Source: Roseovarius sp.
GTDB lineage: Bacteria; Pseudomonadota; Alphaproteobacteria; Rhodobacterales; Rhodobacteraceae
Length of the DNA stretch: 64,000 nucleotides
Assembly (NCBI GenBank): GCA_027493545.1
Contig: JAOSKR010000001.1
Location: 524,001-588,000 of the forward strand
Direction: 5' to 3'
Shown here: piece by piece, positions 48,377-58,232 of the stretch
How positions within the stretch are numbered: position 1 is the stretch's first letter
Layout of the letters: each line of letters starts with the position of its first letter
The notes under the pieces: generated by a model
The model's database searches: none
What the model saw: the letters and a program-made list of their open reading frames with translations, nothing else
What the model was told of the DNA's origin: nothing
Program-made: the position numbers and the translations under genes

Positions 48377-48403
48377 GGTATAAAGGTACGAATATACATA
48401 ATT
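48377..48403 (+). promoter_or_regulatory. promoter/operator motif of the liv-type operon
   Basis: GGTAT-N3-GGTAC (48377-48389) overlaps AGGTAC-N4-ATACATAATT (48384-48403). The second part recurs before the thioesterase operon and the first before hcrC. CATAAT could be the -10. The gene starts 42 bases downstream. Confidence 0.55.
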
Positions 48404-48444
48404 TACAGGCATCTGGAACCTGCAACAACAGTGAGGAAATGACT

Positions 48445-49595
48445 ATGAAACTACCCAGAATCTCCACGGCCATCACCCTGACGCTGGGGTCGCGGCCGCT
48501 GCGCTGGCGCTTCCAGCCCAGGCCGATATCAAGATCGGCAGTTCGCTGGCCCAGACCGGTCCGGCGTCCTTCCTTGGTGATCCCGAGGCCAAGACGCTGA
48601 AGATGCTCGTCGACGAGATCAACGCCGCCGGCGGCGTCAACGGCGAGATGATCCAGCTGGTCATGTACGACGACGGCGCCGACGCCAACAAGGCGCGCAC
48701 CTTTGCCACAAGAATGGTCGAGGATGACGAGGTTGTCGCCGTGGTCGGCGGTTCGAGTACCGGCGCCACCATGGCGATGATCCCGGTGTTCGAGGAAGCC
48801 GGGATCCCCTTCATTTCGCTCGCCGGCGCGGTGGTCATCATCGACCCGGTCAAGAAATGGGTGTTCAAGACCCCGCATACCGACCGCATGGCCTGCGGCA
48901 AGATCTACGAGGACATGAACAAGCGCGGCATCAGCAAGATCGGCATCATCGGTGGCACCGGCGGTTTCGGCAAGTCGATGCATGAACAGTGTGTCGATGT
49001 CGCCCCTGACTATGGCATCGATATCGTTGCCCAGGAAACCTACGGGCCCAAGGATGCGGACATGACCCCGCAGCTGACCAAGATCGCGGGCACCGAGGGC
49101 TTGCAGGCGGTGCTCAACCCCGGCTTCGGCCAGGGTCCGGCGATCGTCACGCGCAACTATGCCCAGCTCGGCATCGACGTGCCGCTCTACCAGTCGCACG
49201 GGGTCGCCTCCAAGAGCTTCATAGAGCTCGCGGGCGATGCGGCCGAGGGTGTGCGCCTGCCGGCCTCGGCGCTGCTGGTGGCCGACAAGCTGCCCGACAG
49301 CGATCCGCAGAAATCGGTCGTGGTGGCCTATCGCGACGCCTACGAGGCAGCTACCGGCGAGCCGGTCTCGACCTTCGGCGGCCATGCCTATGACGGCTTC
49401 AAGATACTGATCGCAGCGATCGAGCGGGCGGGGTCCTCCGATCCGGCGGCGATCCGCGACGAGATCGAGAAGACCACGGGCTTCATGGGTACCGCGGGCG
49501 AGGTCAACATGTCGCCGACCGACCATCTCGGGCTCGATCTGAGCGCCTTCCGGATGCTCGAGATCAAGGACGGCGACTGGACGCTCGTCGAATAG
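48445..49595 (+). CDS. branched-chain-type ABC transporter substrate-binding protein, one frameshift
   Basis: Periplasmic binding protein of the LivJ/HbaE (Peripla_BP_6) family. The signal peptide starts MKLPRISTAITLTLG. One missing G near 48486-48489 moves the rest to another frame, which then reads AQADIKIGSSLAQTGPASFL, VDEINAAGGVNGEMIQL and GGSSTGATMAMIPVFEEAGI. Repaired length is about 383 residues. Relatives in aromatic clusters bind aromatic acids, so an arylacetate or hydroxybenzoate ligand is likely here. Confidence 0.83.
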
Positions 49596-49669
49596 ATCCC
49601 GCAGGCGGGGGCGGCATGGCGCCGCCCCCGCCCAACAATGGCCGACGCACCGACAGGCAGGGCTGGCAT

Positions 49670-50542
49670 ATGTCCGAATTCCTTCAATTCCTCTTTTCCG
49701 GCATCACGGTCGGATCGGTCTACGCACTCGTTGCGCTGGGCTTCATCCTGATCTTCAACGCCTCCGGCGTGGTCAATTTCGCGCAAGGCGAATTCGTGAT
49801 GCTGGGCGGGATGATTACCTATTTCACCTATGCCGCGGGGGTGCCGCTGGCGGCCGCGGCGGTATTCGCGATCGTCGTGACCTGCGTGGTGGGCGTGGCG
49901 CTCAACAAGCTCGCCATCGAGCCCGCGCGTGGCGCTTCGGTGGTGGCGCTGATCATCATCACCATCGGCGCGTCGATCTTCCTCCGCGGGCTGGCGCAGG
50001 TGGTCTTCGACAAGCAGCTGCACCGCTTTCCCAGCATCTCGGGCGACGATCCGATCGCCATCGGCGGGGCGACCATCCTGCCGCAGAGCCTGTGGATCGT
50101 CGGCGGCGCGCTGGCCGCGTTCCTGGCGCTCTATCTCTTCTTCGCGCGCACGCTCACCGGCAAGGCGGTGGTGGCCACCGCCAACAACAAGCTCGCGGCG
50201 CAGCTTGTCGGTATCGGTACCAACAACATGATGACGCTCAGTTTCGCGCTGGCCGCGGCGGTGGGGGCGCTCGGCGGCGTGCTGATGACGCCGATCACGC
50301 TGACCAGCTACGACGTCGGGCTGACACTGGCGCTCAAGGGGTTCGCGGGTGCCATCCTGGGCGGCATGGGCAGCCCCTTCGGGGCGCTGGTGGGCGGCCT
50401 CCTGGTGGGGCTGATCGAGGCGATGACGGCGGGTTACATCAGTTCCGAATACAAGGACGCGGTGGCCTTCATCGTCATCCTGCTGGTGCTCTTCGTGATG
50501 CCGAACGGCCTCTTCGGGCGCAGCGCCCTCGAAAGGGTATGA
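49670..50542 (+). CDS. livH: branched-chain-type ABC transporter permease LivH
   Basis: Inner-membrane permease, 290 residues, about eight spans. Family marks are GSVYALVALGFILIFNASGV, VNFAQGEFVMLGG and ALKGFAGAILGGMGS. ATG 49670 is preferred to an earlier in-frame start lacking homology. It is part of the putative aromatic-acid importer. Confidence 0.92.
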   Translation: MSEFLQFLFSGITVGSVYALVALGFILIFNASGVVNFAQGEFVMLGGMITYFTYAAGVPLAAAAVFAIVVTCVVGVALNKLAIEPARGASVVALIIITIGASIFLRGLAQVVFDKQLHRFPSISGDDPIAIGGATILPQSLWIVGGALAAFLALYLFFARTLTGKAVVATANNKLAAQLVGIGTNNMMTLSFALAAAVGALGGVLMTPITLTSYDVGLTLALKGFAGAILGGMGSPFGALVGGLLVGLIEAMTAGYISSEYKDAVAFIVILLVLFVMPNGLFGRSALERV

Positions 50543-50546
50543 TCCG

Positions 50547-51506
50547 ATGAGCGGCCTTTCCGTCCGTACCGCCACGCTCCTCGCGCTGGCCCTGATCGTC
50601 GTGCTCGCGCCGGTGCTCTTTCCCTCCAGCTTCTACTATCGTGTCGGCGCGCTCATTTTCGTCAACGGGCTGGCGACGATGGGGCTGGTGATTCTCGTCG
50701 GTTATGCCGGTCAGGTCAGCCTCGGACACGCCGGGTTCGTCGGCATCGGCGCCTATGCCTGTGCGCTGGGGCCGGTGTATCTGGGCCTGCCGCAGATCCT
50801 GTGCGTGGTGCTGGGCGCGGCAATCTCGGCTCTGCTGGCCTTTCTGGTGGGGCGGCCGATCCTGAAGCTCAAGGCGCATTACCTGGCGGTGGCGACGCTG
50901 GGTCTGGGTATCCTGATCTACATGGTGATCTACAACGAAGGCTGGCTGACCGGCGGCCCGGACGGCATGGACGTCCAGCCGCTGGGCGTGCGCGAACTGC
51001 TCAAGGACTACGGCATCAAGGTCGGATCGTCCGAGCTGTGGTACTGGATCAGCGGCGTGGTGCTGCTGGTGGGCGCCTTTGTCGCGCTCAACCTGCACAA
51101 CAGCCCGGCCGGGCGGGCGCTGCGTTCGCTGCATGACAGCGAGGTCGCCGCCAGCACCATCGGCATCGACGTGGCACGAATGAAGCTGACGGCTTTCGTG
51201 ATCTCGTCCGTCTACGCCTCGGTCGCGGGGTCGCAGGTGGCGCTGATGAACCGTTTCGTCACCCCCGACGTGGCCGGCTTCATCCATTCGGTCGAGCTTC
51301 TGACCATGGCGGTACTGGGTGGCGCGGCCTCGGTCATGGGGGCGGTGGTGGGCGCGACCATCCTGACCGCGCTGCCGCAGGTGCTGACCGTGTTCGAGGA
51401 TTTCGAGCATGTGCTGCTGGGCCTGATCATGATGCTGGTGATGATCTTCCTGCGCGAGGGGCTGGTTCCGTCGCTGGCGCGGCGCATGCGGCGGAGCGTG
51501 TCATGA
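50547..51506 (+). CDS. livM: branched-chain-type ABC transporter permease LivM
   Basis: Second permease, 319 residues. Marks include LVGYAGQVSLGHAGFVGIGA, HYLAVATLGLGILIY and GRALRSLHDSEVAASTIGID. It starts 4 bases after livH and overlaps livG by ATGA. Intact. Confidence 0.93.
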   Translation: MSGLSVRTATLLALALIVVLAPVLFPSSFYYRVGALIFVNGLATMGLVILVGYAGQVSLGHAGFVGIGAYACALGPVYLGLPQILCVVLGAAISALLAFLVGRPILKLKAHYLAVATLGLGILIYMVIYNEGWLTGGPDGMDVQPLGVRELLKDYGIKVGSSELWYWISGVVLLVGAFVALNLHNSPAGRALRSLHDSEVAASTIGIDVARMKLTAFVISSVYASVAGSQVALMNRFVTPDVAGFIHSVELLTMAVLGGAASVMGAVVGATILTALPQVLTVFEDFEHVLLGLIMMLVMIFLREGLVPSLARRMRRSVS

Positions 51507-52291
51507 CCATACTGGAAGTCGAAGGTCTGGGCATCGATTTCGGCGGTCTGACCGCCGTCGGCAAGGTCAGCTTCAGCGTCGATCGCGGCAAGATCGTGTC
51601 GGTCATCGGCCCCAACGGCGCCGGCAAGACGACGCTTTTCAACATGATCTCGGGCATCTACCTGCCCACCCGGGGATGCGTCCGGCTGGAGGGGCGTGAC
51701 ATCACCGGCGTGGCCAGCCACAAGCTGGCGGCGATGGGCATGTCGCGCACCTTCCAGAACCTGATGGTGTTCCAGCAGATGACGGTGCTGCAGAACGTGA
51801 TGGCGGGGCGGCACCTGACCGAGGGGGTGCATGTGCTCCCCGACCTTCTGGGGCTGCCGGGATCGAGGCGGCGCAACCGCGAATCCGAGCGCGAGGCGCA
51901 ACGCCTGCTCGAACTCGTCGGTCTTGCCCGCGGCGCCCGGCGCGAGGCGTCGGAGCTCTCCTATGGCGGGCTCAAGCGGCTGGAAATCGCGCGCGCGCTG
52001 GCGACGCAGCCCAAGCTCTTGCTGCTCGACGAGCCGGCGGCAGGCTGCAACGCGGTCGAAACCCAGGAAATCGACAAGCTGATCTCGGACATCGCGGAAA
52101 CCGGCGTGTCGATCCTGCTGGTCGAGCACGACATGAAGCTGGTGATGAAAATCTCCGGCCATGTGGTGGTGATGGATCAGGGCGAGAAAATCAGCGAGGG
52201 CCGTCCCGAGGTGGTGGCACACGACCCCAGGGTCATCGAGGCCTATCTCGGCACCGAGGCGGAAGGAGCCAAGACACATGCTTCAGGTTGA
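51503..52291 (+). CDS. livG: branched-chain-type ABC transporter ATPase LivG
   Basis: 262 residues. Walker A GPNGAGKTTLF, the Q-loop in SRTFQNLMVF, signature LSYGGLKRLEIARAL, Walker B LLLLDEPAAGCN and switch HD in LLVEHDM. It energises uptake through LivHM with LivF. It overlaps livF by 14 bases. Confidence 0.94.
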   Translation: MTILEVEGLGIDFGGLTAVGKVSFSVDRGKIVSVIGPNGAGKTTLFNMISGIYLPTRGCVRLEGRDITGVASHKLAAMGMSRTFQNLMVFQQMTVLQNVMAGRHLTEGVHVLPDLLGLPGSRRRNRESEREAQRLLELVGLARGARREASELSYGGLKRLEIARALATQPKLLLLDEPAAGCNAVETQEIDKLISDIAETGVSILLVEHDMKLVMKISGHVVVMDQGEKISEGRPEVVAHDPRVIEAYLGTEAEGAKTHASG

Positions 52292-52979
52292 GAATCTCAG
52301 CAGCCGCTACGGCCGGATCGAGGTGCTGCACGGGGTCGACCTGGAGGTGTATTCCGGCGAGATCGTCAGCGTCGTCGGCGCCAACGGCGCCGGCAAGACC
52401 ACGCTGCTGAAATGCCTCTCCGGCGTGCAGCCGGCGAGCGGCGGCAAGGTGCATTTCCGCGGCGAGGACATTTCGGCCCGGCCGGCACACCGGCGTACCG
52501 CGCTGGGGCTGGCGCAGGCGCCCGAGGGGCGGCAGATATTCACCAATCTCAGCGTGGAGGAAAACCTCCGCCTTGGCGCCTATCTCTTCAACGATGACCG
52601 CATCGCAAAGGACATGGACGAGGCGTTCCGCCTGTTTCCGATCCTAAAGGAACGGCGCAACACGTCGGCGGGCGGCCTCTCGGGCGGGCAGCAGCAGATG
52701 CTGGCGGTGGCGCGTGCGCTGATGAGCCGGCCCAGCTGCCTGCTTCTGGATGAGCCCAGCATGGGGCTGGCACCCAAGCTGGTCGAGCAGATCCTCGACG
52801 TGGTCAAGAACCTGCGCAGCCTCGAGGTGACGGTGCTGATGGTCGAGCAGAACGCGCTGGCGGCGCTGGCGATCTCGGATCGCGGTTATGTCATGGAAAC
52901 CGGGCGCATCGTGATGTCGGGTCCTGCCGACGAACTCATCGCTGACAAGGGTGTGCGCGAGGCGTATCTGGGTATCTGA
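52278..52979 (+). CDS. livF: branched-chain-type ABC transporter ATPase LivF
   Basis: 233 residues. Walker A GANGAGKTTLLK, signature LSGGQQQMLAVARAL, Walker B LLLDEPSMGLAPK, and the family segment APEGRQIFTNLSVEENL. Last gene of the importer operon. Its 3' end overlaps the convergent Rrf2 gene as read. Confidence 0.94.
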   Translation: MLQVENLSSRYGRIEVLHGVDLEVYSGEIVSVVGANGAGKTTLLKCLSGVQPASGGKVHFRGEDISARPAHRRTALGLAQAPEGRQIFTNLSVEENLRLGAYLFNDDRIAKDMDEAFRLFPILKERRNTSAGGLSGGQQQMLAVARALMSRPSCLLLDEPSMGLAPKLVEQILDVVKNLRSLEVTVLMVEQNALAALAISDRGYVMETGRIVMSGPADELIADKGVREAYLGI

Positions 52980-53500
52980 GCCTCGGACCCGAGGCGCGTC
53001 GCGCCGCCCTCAGACAGGGGCGGTCGCGGCGGTTTCGCCGGGGCGGTCCCGGCGCTGCGGGCGGACTCGGCCGGGGCGGCCTCCCGGGCGGGGGCGACGT
53101 CGAGGTACTTGCCCATCTGCTTGACCATCGTCGCCAGCGTGATCGAGCCGTAGGTGGCGTTGGCTATCTCCTTGATCTCGCGGGTGACGTCGTAAAGCGC
53201 CCATTCCGGTGCCGTCGCCTCGGCCGGGTTGCCGAGCTTGCACGCGGCCGAGGTGTCCTCGAACAACTCGATCACATCAAGCAGCGTCGTCCGCCGGGCG
53301 TTGCCGCTGAAGCTGTAGCCGCCGCCGACGCCGCGGGTGGATTTCACCAGCCCCGAGCGCCCCAGCGTGTTCATCACCTTGGCCAGGTGATGCGCCGAGA
53401 CACGGAATTTCTGCCCGATCTCCGAAACCGAGACCTGCCGGTCCGGGTCTGACGCCAGCTCGATCAGGGCGAGGATCGCGATACGTGTCGATTGTTGCAT
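52886..53500 (-). CDS. Rrf2-family transcription regulator (BadM-like)
   Basis: The winged-helix N-terminus starts MQQSTRIAILALIELASDPD, with QVSVSEIGQKFRVSAHHLAK as the recognition region and TRGVGGGYSFSGNARRTTLLDVIELFE as the wing. Only one cysteine (SAACKLG) stands where IscR/NsrR have three, so an iron-sulfur cluster is doubtful. BadM, an Rrf2 repressor of benzoyl-CoA genes in Rhodopseudomonas, is the best functional model given the neighbours. As read, the frame runs 94 bases into livF antisense. One extra base near 53040 would give an end at 53010 (GETAATAPV). Confidence 0.8.
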   Translation of the reverse strand: MQQSTRIAILALIELASDPDRQVSVSEIGQKFRVSAHHLAKVMNTLGRSGLVKSTRGVGGGYSFSGNARRTTLLDVIELFEDTSAACKLGNPAEATAPEWALYDVTREIKEIANATYGSITLATMVKQMGKYLDVAPAREAAPAESARSAGTAPAKPPRPPLSEGGATRLGSEAQIPRYASRTPLSAMSSSAGPDITMRPVSMT

Positions 53501-53546
53501 GTTCTTGGTCCTTTCGCTGCCGCGGCCGGCTCGGGCCGCCCTCGGG

Positions 53547-54044
53547 TCAGGTCTCCAGTTCCAGCTCCAGCTGGATGTAGGGGCCCGCGCGCATGCCTTC
53601 GCTGCGGAAAAACGCCATCACCAGGCGGTTCTCGCGGGAGACCATTGTGCGGATGGTGTGAATGCCGGTGGCGCGGATGCGCCCGGTGATGTCCTCAAAG
53701 AGCCGCTCGCCGATCCCGCTCAGCCGCATCTCGGGATCGACGGCAAAGCCGAAGATCCAGCCGCAGGGCTCGGACCCGAATTCCCAGGCCCGCACCTCTC
53801 CGATGGCGTAGCCGACGATGCGCCCGGCATCATTGCCACCCCGGGTTTCGGCGACGAGAAAGAACCGCTCCTCCGCCCGCCGCGTGGCGTAGCGCTCAGA
53901 GAGGTCGTCCCAATAGTCGGGCTTGGGGCGCCCGGTGATGCGGGCGTCGAGATCGACCAGCAGGTCGAGGTCGTCGCGCGTCGCCCTGCGGATGGCGATC
54001 GGGGCCGAACCGGCCTCGGTTGTCTCGGGCGCGCTGTCGTCCAT
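53547..54044 (-). CDS. GNAT-family N-acetyltransferase
   Basis: 165 residues from ATG 54044 after AAGGGAA; the longer upstream frame is not used. Acetyltransferase pattern: IAIRRATRDDLDLLVDLDARI, then CGWIFGFAVDPEMRLSGIGERLFEDI with the acetyl-CoA loop, then FFRSEGMRAGPYIQLELEL. GNAT genes occur in aromatic-degradation clusters, and in Rhodopseudomonas Pat acetylates aryl-CoA ligases. Here a similar role on PaaK is only a guess. It is co-directional with the Rrf2 gene, 46 bases upstream of it, so the two may form an operon. Confidence 0.8.
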   Translation of the reverse strand: MDDSAPETTEAGSAPIAIRRATRDDLDLLVDLDARITGRPKPDYWDDLSERYATRRAEERFFLVAETRGGNDAGRIVGYAIGEVRAWEFGSEPCGWIFGFAVDPEMRLSGIGERLFEDITGRIRATGIHTIRTMVSRENRLVMAFFRSEGMRAGPYIQLELELET

Positions 54045-54095
54045 ACCGTTTCCCTTCGTCGCGGGCCAACCCGACCAGCCTGTCGCGGTAGCGCA

Positions 54096-54174
54096 TACCA
54101 CACCACGACGCGCCGGCAACCTGCGTCCATACGGTACCACATCGACTCTGGCAACCAAAATGGTATTGTGGTAC
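54096..54174. promoter_or_regulatory. operator-like heptamers before hcrC
   Basis: TACCACA occurs at 54096-54102 and 54135-54141, and its complement TGTGGTA at 54167-54173. GGTAT-N3-GGTAC lies at 54162-54174, matching the liv promoter. The region divides the divergent GNAT/Rrf2 and hcr transcripts and probably binds a local regulator. Confidence 0.5.
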
Positions 54175-54215
54175 TGTTTTTCGGAGTTTAACCGAAAAGC
54201 CTTGGAAACACAATC

Positions 54216-54698
54216 ATGAAGCGCATGATCCGTCTCAAGATAAACGGAAAATCCCGCGAAGACGTGGTCGACGATTCCACACTTCTGATCGACTACCTGC
54301 GTGACCAGAGGGGGCTGACCGGGACCAAGCAGGGCTGCGACGGGGGCGAATGCGGGGCCTGCACGGTGCTGGTCGATGGCCGCGCGGTGCCCTCCTGCGT
54401 GACGCTCGTGGCGCGCTGCGAGGGGGCCGAGGTGGAAACCATCGAGGGCCAGGCGCGGGCCGGCCGGCTTTCGGCGCTGCAGCGGGCCTTTCACGAACAT
54501 CTCGGTGCCCAGTGCGGGTTCTGCACGCCGGGCATGATCATGGCCGCCGAGGCGCTGTTGCGCCGCGATCCCGACCCCGACGAGACGGCGATCCGCGCCG
54601 CCATCGCCGGAAATATCTGCCGCTGCACCGGCTATGTGAAGATCGTCGAGTCGGTGCGCGCCGCGGCCACGGCGATGACCGCGGAGGCGGGCGCATGA
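54216..54698 (+). CDS. hcrC: 4-hydroxybenzoyl-CoA reductase gamma subunit
   Basis: Two [2Fe-2S] clusters: C41-D-G-G-E-C46-G-A-C49 with C61, and C100-G-F-C103 with C135-R-C137. 160 residues, standard for the xanthine-oxidase-family small subunit. It shuttles electrons from the beta subunit cluster/FAD to the molybdenum site for reductive removal of the para-hydroxyl group. ATGA overlap with hcrA. The assignment as HCR rests on the beta-subunit insertion described under hcrB. Confidence 0.9.
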   Translation: MKRMIRLKINGKSREDVVDDSTLLIDYLRDQRGLTGTKQGCDGGECGACTVLVDGRAVPSCVTLVARCEGAEVETIEGQARAGRLSALQRAFHEHLGAQCGFCTPGMIMAAEALLRRDPDPDETAIRAAIAGNICRCTGYVKIVESVRAAATAMTAEAGA

Positions 54699-57016
54699 AG
54701 GACCAAGCGACGACGACGCGCACCATGGTCGGGCAGCGCCTGCCGCTGATCGACGGTATCGAAAAGGTCACCGGGCGCGCGGAATACACCGCCGACCTCG
54801 ACCCCGCCGGCGCGCTGGTGGGGCGCATCCTGCGCTCGCCGGCCAGCCACGGGCGCATCCTGCGCATCGACACCACCGCCGCCGAGGCCCTGCCCGGCGT
54901 CGTCGCGGTGGTGACCGGCGAGGATTGCAACGTCACCTACGGCGTCATCCCCATCGCCATGAACGAATACCCGATGGCGCGCGGGCGTGTGCGCTATCGC
55001 GGCGAACCGGTGGCGGCAGTCGCCGCCGAGGACGCGCGCACCGCCGAGGCCGCGCTCGACCTGATCGAGATCGAGATCGAGGAACTGCCGGCCTACGGCA
55101 CCGCCGCCGAGTCGCGCGCCGAGGGCGCGGTGCTCCTGCACGAGGGCAAGCCCGGCAACGTCGAACGCGAGGTCCATCACGAATTCGGCGACCCCGCCGC
55201 AGGTTTTGCCGAGGCCGCGCTGGTGCGCGAAGCGACCTTTCGCTGCGCCGAGATCAACCACGCCCAGATGGAGCCGCACGCCGCGGTGGCGGAATACGAC
55301 CCCGAGCGCGGCCGCCTGACGCTGCACTCGGTCACCCAGGTGCCGTTTTACGTTCACCTCACGCTGGCGCGGTGTCTCGGGCTGGACCAGTCGCGCATCC
55401 GCGTCATCAAGCCCTTCGTCGGCGGCGGCTTCGGTTCGCGCACCGAGGCGCTGAATTTCGAGATCATCGCCGCGCTGCTGGCCCGCAAGGCCGGCGGCCG
55501 GGTGATGATGCGGCTGACGCGCGAGGAGACCTTCATCACCCATCGCGGCCGGCCCGAGACCGAGGTCACGCTCAAGATCGGCATGGCCCGCGACGGCCGC
55601 ATCACCGCAGTGGAGTGCGAAACGGTGATGGCCGGGGGCGCCTATGCCGGCTACGGCCTGGTTACCATCCTCTATGCCGGCGCGCTCTTGCACGGCATCT
55701 ACGACACGCCCAACGTCAAGTATGACGGCTACCGCGTCTACACCAACCGCCCGCCCTGCGGGGCAATGCGCGGGCACGGCACCGTCGATGTGCGCCACGC
55801 CTTCGAGTGCCTGCTCGACCGGATGGCGCGCGAAATGGGGCTCGACCCCTTCGCGGTGCGCCGCGCCAACCTGCTGACCGCGCCTACACGCACCGCCAAC
55901 GACCTTCTGGTCAACTCCTACGGGCTGGGCGAATGCCTCGACCGGGTCGAGGCGGCCAGCGGCTGGCACGACCGGCGCGGACGGATGGGGCCGGGGCGCG
56001 GCCTCGGCATGGCCTGCTCGCACTATGTCAGCGGCGCCGCCAAGCCGGTGCACTGGACCGGCGAGCCGCACGCGGTGGTGTCGATGAAGCTCGACTTCGA
56101 CGGCGCGATCACCGCGTTTACCGGCGCCTCCGACATCGGCCAGGGCTCGACCACCATCGTCGCGCTGGCGGCGGCCGAGGTGCTGGGCGTCGATCTGGGC
56201 CGCATCCGGGTGATCACCAACGACAGCGCGATCACGCCCAAGGACAACGGCTCCTATTCCTCGCGCGTGACCTTCATGGTCGGCAATGCCGCGATCGAGG
56301 CGGCCAGGGCCCTGCGCGCCAAGCTGGTCGATGCGGCGGCCGAAAAGCTCGAGGCCGACCCCGCGGATATTGACTGCATTGGCGAGACCTTCACCGTGCG
56401 CGGGGCCGAACAGTCGGCGCTCGACTTTCACGAGGTGGTATTGGCGGCGCTGGCGCGTGAAGGCACGATCAACGTCAAGGGCACGTTCTCCTGCCCGCCC
56501 GAGGCCCAGGGCGGCAAGCATCGCGGCGGCGCGGTAGGCTCGACCATGGGGTTCAGCTACGGCGCCCAGGTGGCCGAGGTCAGCGTCGATATCGACACCG
56601 GGCTGGTCACGGTCGACAAGGTCTGGGCGGCGCTCGATTGCGGTTTCGCCATCAACCCGCTCGCGGTCGAGGGCCAGATCGAGGGCTCGGTCTGGATGGG
56701 GCTGGGCCAGGCGCTGGGCGAGGAAACCCGCTTTGCCAACGGGCTGCCGGTGCATGGCAACTTCCTCGACTACCGGGTGCCGACGGCGGTGGAATCGCCA
56801 CCCATAGAGGTGCATATCGTCGAAAGCATCGACCCGCTGGGCCCCTTTGGCGCCAAGGAGGCGGGCGAGGGCGCGCTCTCGGGTGCGCCGCCCGCTGTGG
56901 TCAACGCCGTGGCCGACGCCATCGGTCTCGATCTCGATGAACTGCCGCTCACCCCCGACCGGGTGGTGGCGGCGCTGGCCGAGGCCCGCCGCGCCGCCAA
57001 AAGGAAAGCGTCATGA
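54695..57016 (+). CDS. hcrA: 4-hydroxybenzoyl-CoA reductase alpha (molybdenum) subunit
   Basis: 773-residue xanthine-oxidase-family catalytic subunit binding molybdopterin cytosine dinucleotide. Motifs: [70 protein letters not shown] and [19 protein letters not shown] with the catalytic glutamate. It converts 4-hydroxybenzoyl-CoA to benzoyl-CoA. Overlaps with hcrC and hcrB (ATGA) indicate coupled translation. Intact. Confidence 0.9.
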   Translation: MKDQATTTRTMVGQRLPLIDGIEKVTGRAEYTADLDPAGALVGRILRSPASHGRILRIDTTAAEALPGVVAVVTGEDCNVTYGVIPIAMNEYPMARGRVRYRGEPVAAVAAEDARTAEAALDLIEIEIEELPAYGTAAESRAEGAVLLHEGKPGNVEREVHHEFGDPAAGFAEAALVREATFRCAEINHAQMEPHAAVAEYDPERGRLTLHSVTQVPFYVHLTLARCLGLDQSRIRVIKPFVGGGFGSRTEALNFEIIAALLARKAGGRVMMRLTREETFITHRGRPETEVTLKIGMARDGRITAVECETVMAGGAYAGYGLVTILYAGALLHGIYDTPNVKYDGYRVYTNRPPCGAMRGHGTVDVRHAFECLLDRMAREMGLDPFAVRRANLLTAPTRTANDLLVNSYGLGECLDRVEAASGWHDRRGRMGPGRGLGMACSHYVSGAAKPVHWTGEPHAVVSMKLDFDGAITAFTGASDIGQGSTTIVALAAAEVLGVDLGRIRVITNDSAITPKDNGSYSSRVTFMVGNAAIEAARALRAKLVDAAAEKLEADPADIDCIGETFTVRGAEQSALDFHEVVLAALAREGTINVKGTFSCPPEAQGGKHRGGAVGSTMGFSYGAQVAEVSVDIDTGLVTVDKVWAALDCGFAINPLAVEGQIEGSVWMGLGQALGEETRFANGLPVHGNFLDYRVPTAVESPPIEVHIVESIDPLGPFGAKEAGEGALSGAPPAVVNAVADAIGLDLDELPLTPDRVVAALAEARRAAKRKAS

Positions 57017-57976
57017 GCAACGTCCTGCCCGACTTCGACATCCTGCGCCCCGCAAACCTCGACGAGGCGGTGGCGGCCCTGGCCGACCCCGGCGCCCGTG
57101 CGCTCGCCGGCGGCACCGACCTGATCGTCAACCTGCGCCGCGGCATCGGTGCGCCCGAACGCCTGGTCGATCTGACCGGCCTGCCCGGAATGGCCGGGAT
57201 CGAGGCGCAAGGCGACACCCTGGTGATCGGCGCTGGAGTGACCTTGCGTGAACTGGCCACGAGCCCGGTGCTCGGCCCCGCCGAGGCGGCGCTTGCGCAG
57301 GCGGCGGAGGCGGTGGCCGGCCCCTCTCACCGCAATCTCGCCACGGTGGGCGGCAATCTCTGCCTCGACACCCGCTGCCTTTACTACAATCAGAGCGAGT
57401 GGTGGCGGAAATCGAACGGCTACTGCCTGAAATACCGGGGCGATATCTGCCATGTGGCGCCCCTGGGCGAGCGCTGCCGCGCGGCCTTTTTCCGGCGATC
57501 TGGCGCCCGCCTTCATGGCACTGGGCGCCGAGGCCGAGATCGCCGGGCCGGCTGGTCTGCGCCGCATCCCGCTGGCGGACATGTACCAGGAGGACGGCGC
57601 CGCGCATCTGACGCTCGGCCCGGGCGATATCCTCGTGCGCCTGCACCTGCCGCGGGGCGCGGGCCGCTCGGGCTATGCCAAGGTGCGTGTGCGGGGCGCG
57701 ATGGAATTCCCGCTCGCCGGGGTTGCCGCGCTCTGCCGTCCGGTGGCCGATGGGACCGAGGTCAGCGTGGCGCTCACAGGAACCAATTCGTGCCCCATCG
57801 CGATGGCACTGCGGATCCTGGCGGCACCGGGCGACGAGGGCTTTTACACCGCGCTGCAAAAGGACGTGCAGAAAAGGGTCTCGCCCCAGCGCACCACGCC
57901 CCTTGCCGCCCATTACCGGCGGCTCTCGGTCGCAGCCGAGGCCGCGCGCCTGGTGCGGAGCCCGGTGGATGGCTGA
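57013..57976 (+). CDS. hcrB: 4-hydroxybenzoyl-CoA reductase beta (FAD/4Fe-4S) subunit, one frameshift
   Basis: FAD domain with [15 protein letters not shown] and [20 protein letters not shown]. The insertion that sets HCR apart from other family members is present: C122, C138, C146 and C155, within [20 protein letters not shown] and GERC, bind an extra [4Fe-4S] cluster. One surplus T near 57487-57491 ([11 protein letters not shown]) breaks the frame; repaired length is about 321 residues. Low-potential electrons enter here, normally from ferredoxin. It overlaps the DUF2249 gene by 8 bases. Confidence 0.9.
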
Positions 57977-58232
57977 GGACGAGATGCTGCCGGGCCGCTG
58001 GTCCGAAGGCGCGGACGGCCCCGAACTCGATCTGCGCGGGCTCGAGCCTCCCGAGCCCATGGTGGGCATCCTCGGACGCATCGAGGCCGATCCCCATCAC
58101 GCGCCCTTTACCGTGCGCCTTGCGCGCGATCCCATCCACCTCTTTGCCGAGCTCATCGAGCGCGGCTGGGCCTGGCAGTACCTGCCCGCCGAGGCGGACG
58201 AGGTGCGTCTGCGCCTGGAGCGACCGGCATGA
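57969..58232 (+). CDS. DUF2249-type small protein
   Basis: 87 residues. The family core LDLRGLEPPEPMVGILGRIE, with HAPFTVRLARDPIHLFAELI and ERGWAW near the end, is recognisable. Function is not established. Such domains often stand beside genes for nitric oxide or anaerobic respiration. It overlaps hcrB and the following membrane gene, so it belongs to the hcr operon. Confidence 0.75.
   Translation: MAEDEMLPGRWSEGADGPELDLRGLEPPEPMVGILGRIEADPHHAPFTVRLARDPIHLFAELIERGWAWQYLPAEADEVRLRLERPA

Noticed and set aside
54350-56815. Very long frames on both strands over hcrA
   Set aside because: High-GC codon bias leaves shadow frames open; only the hcrCAB frames show family motifs and operon overlaps.
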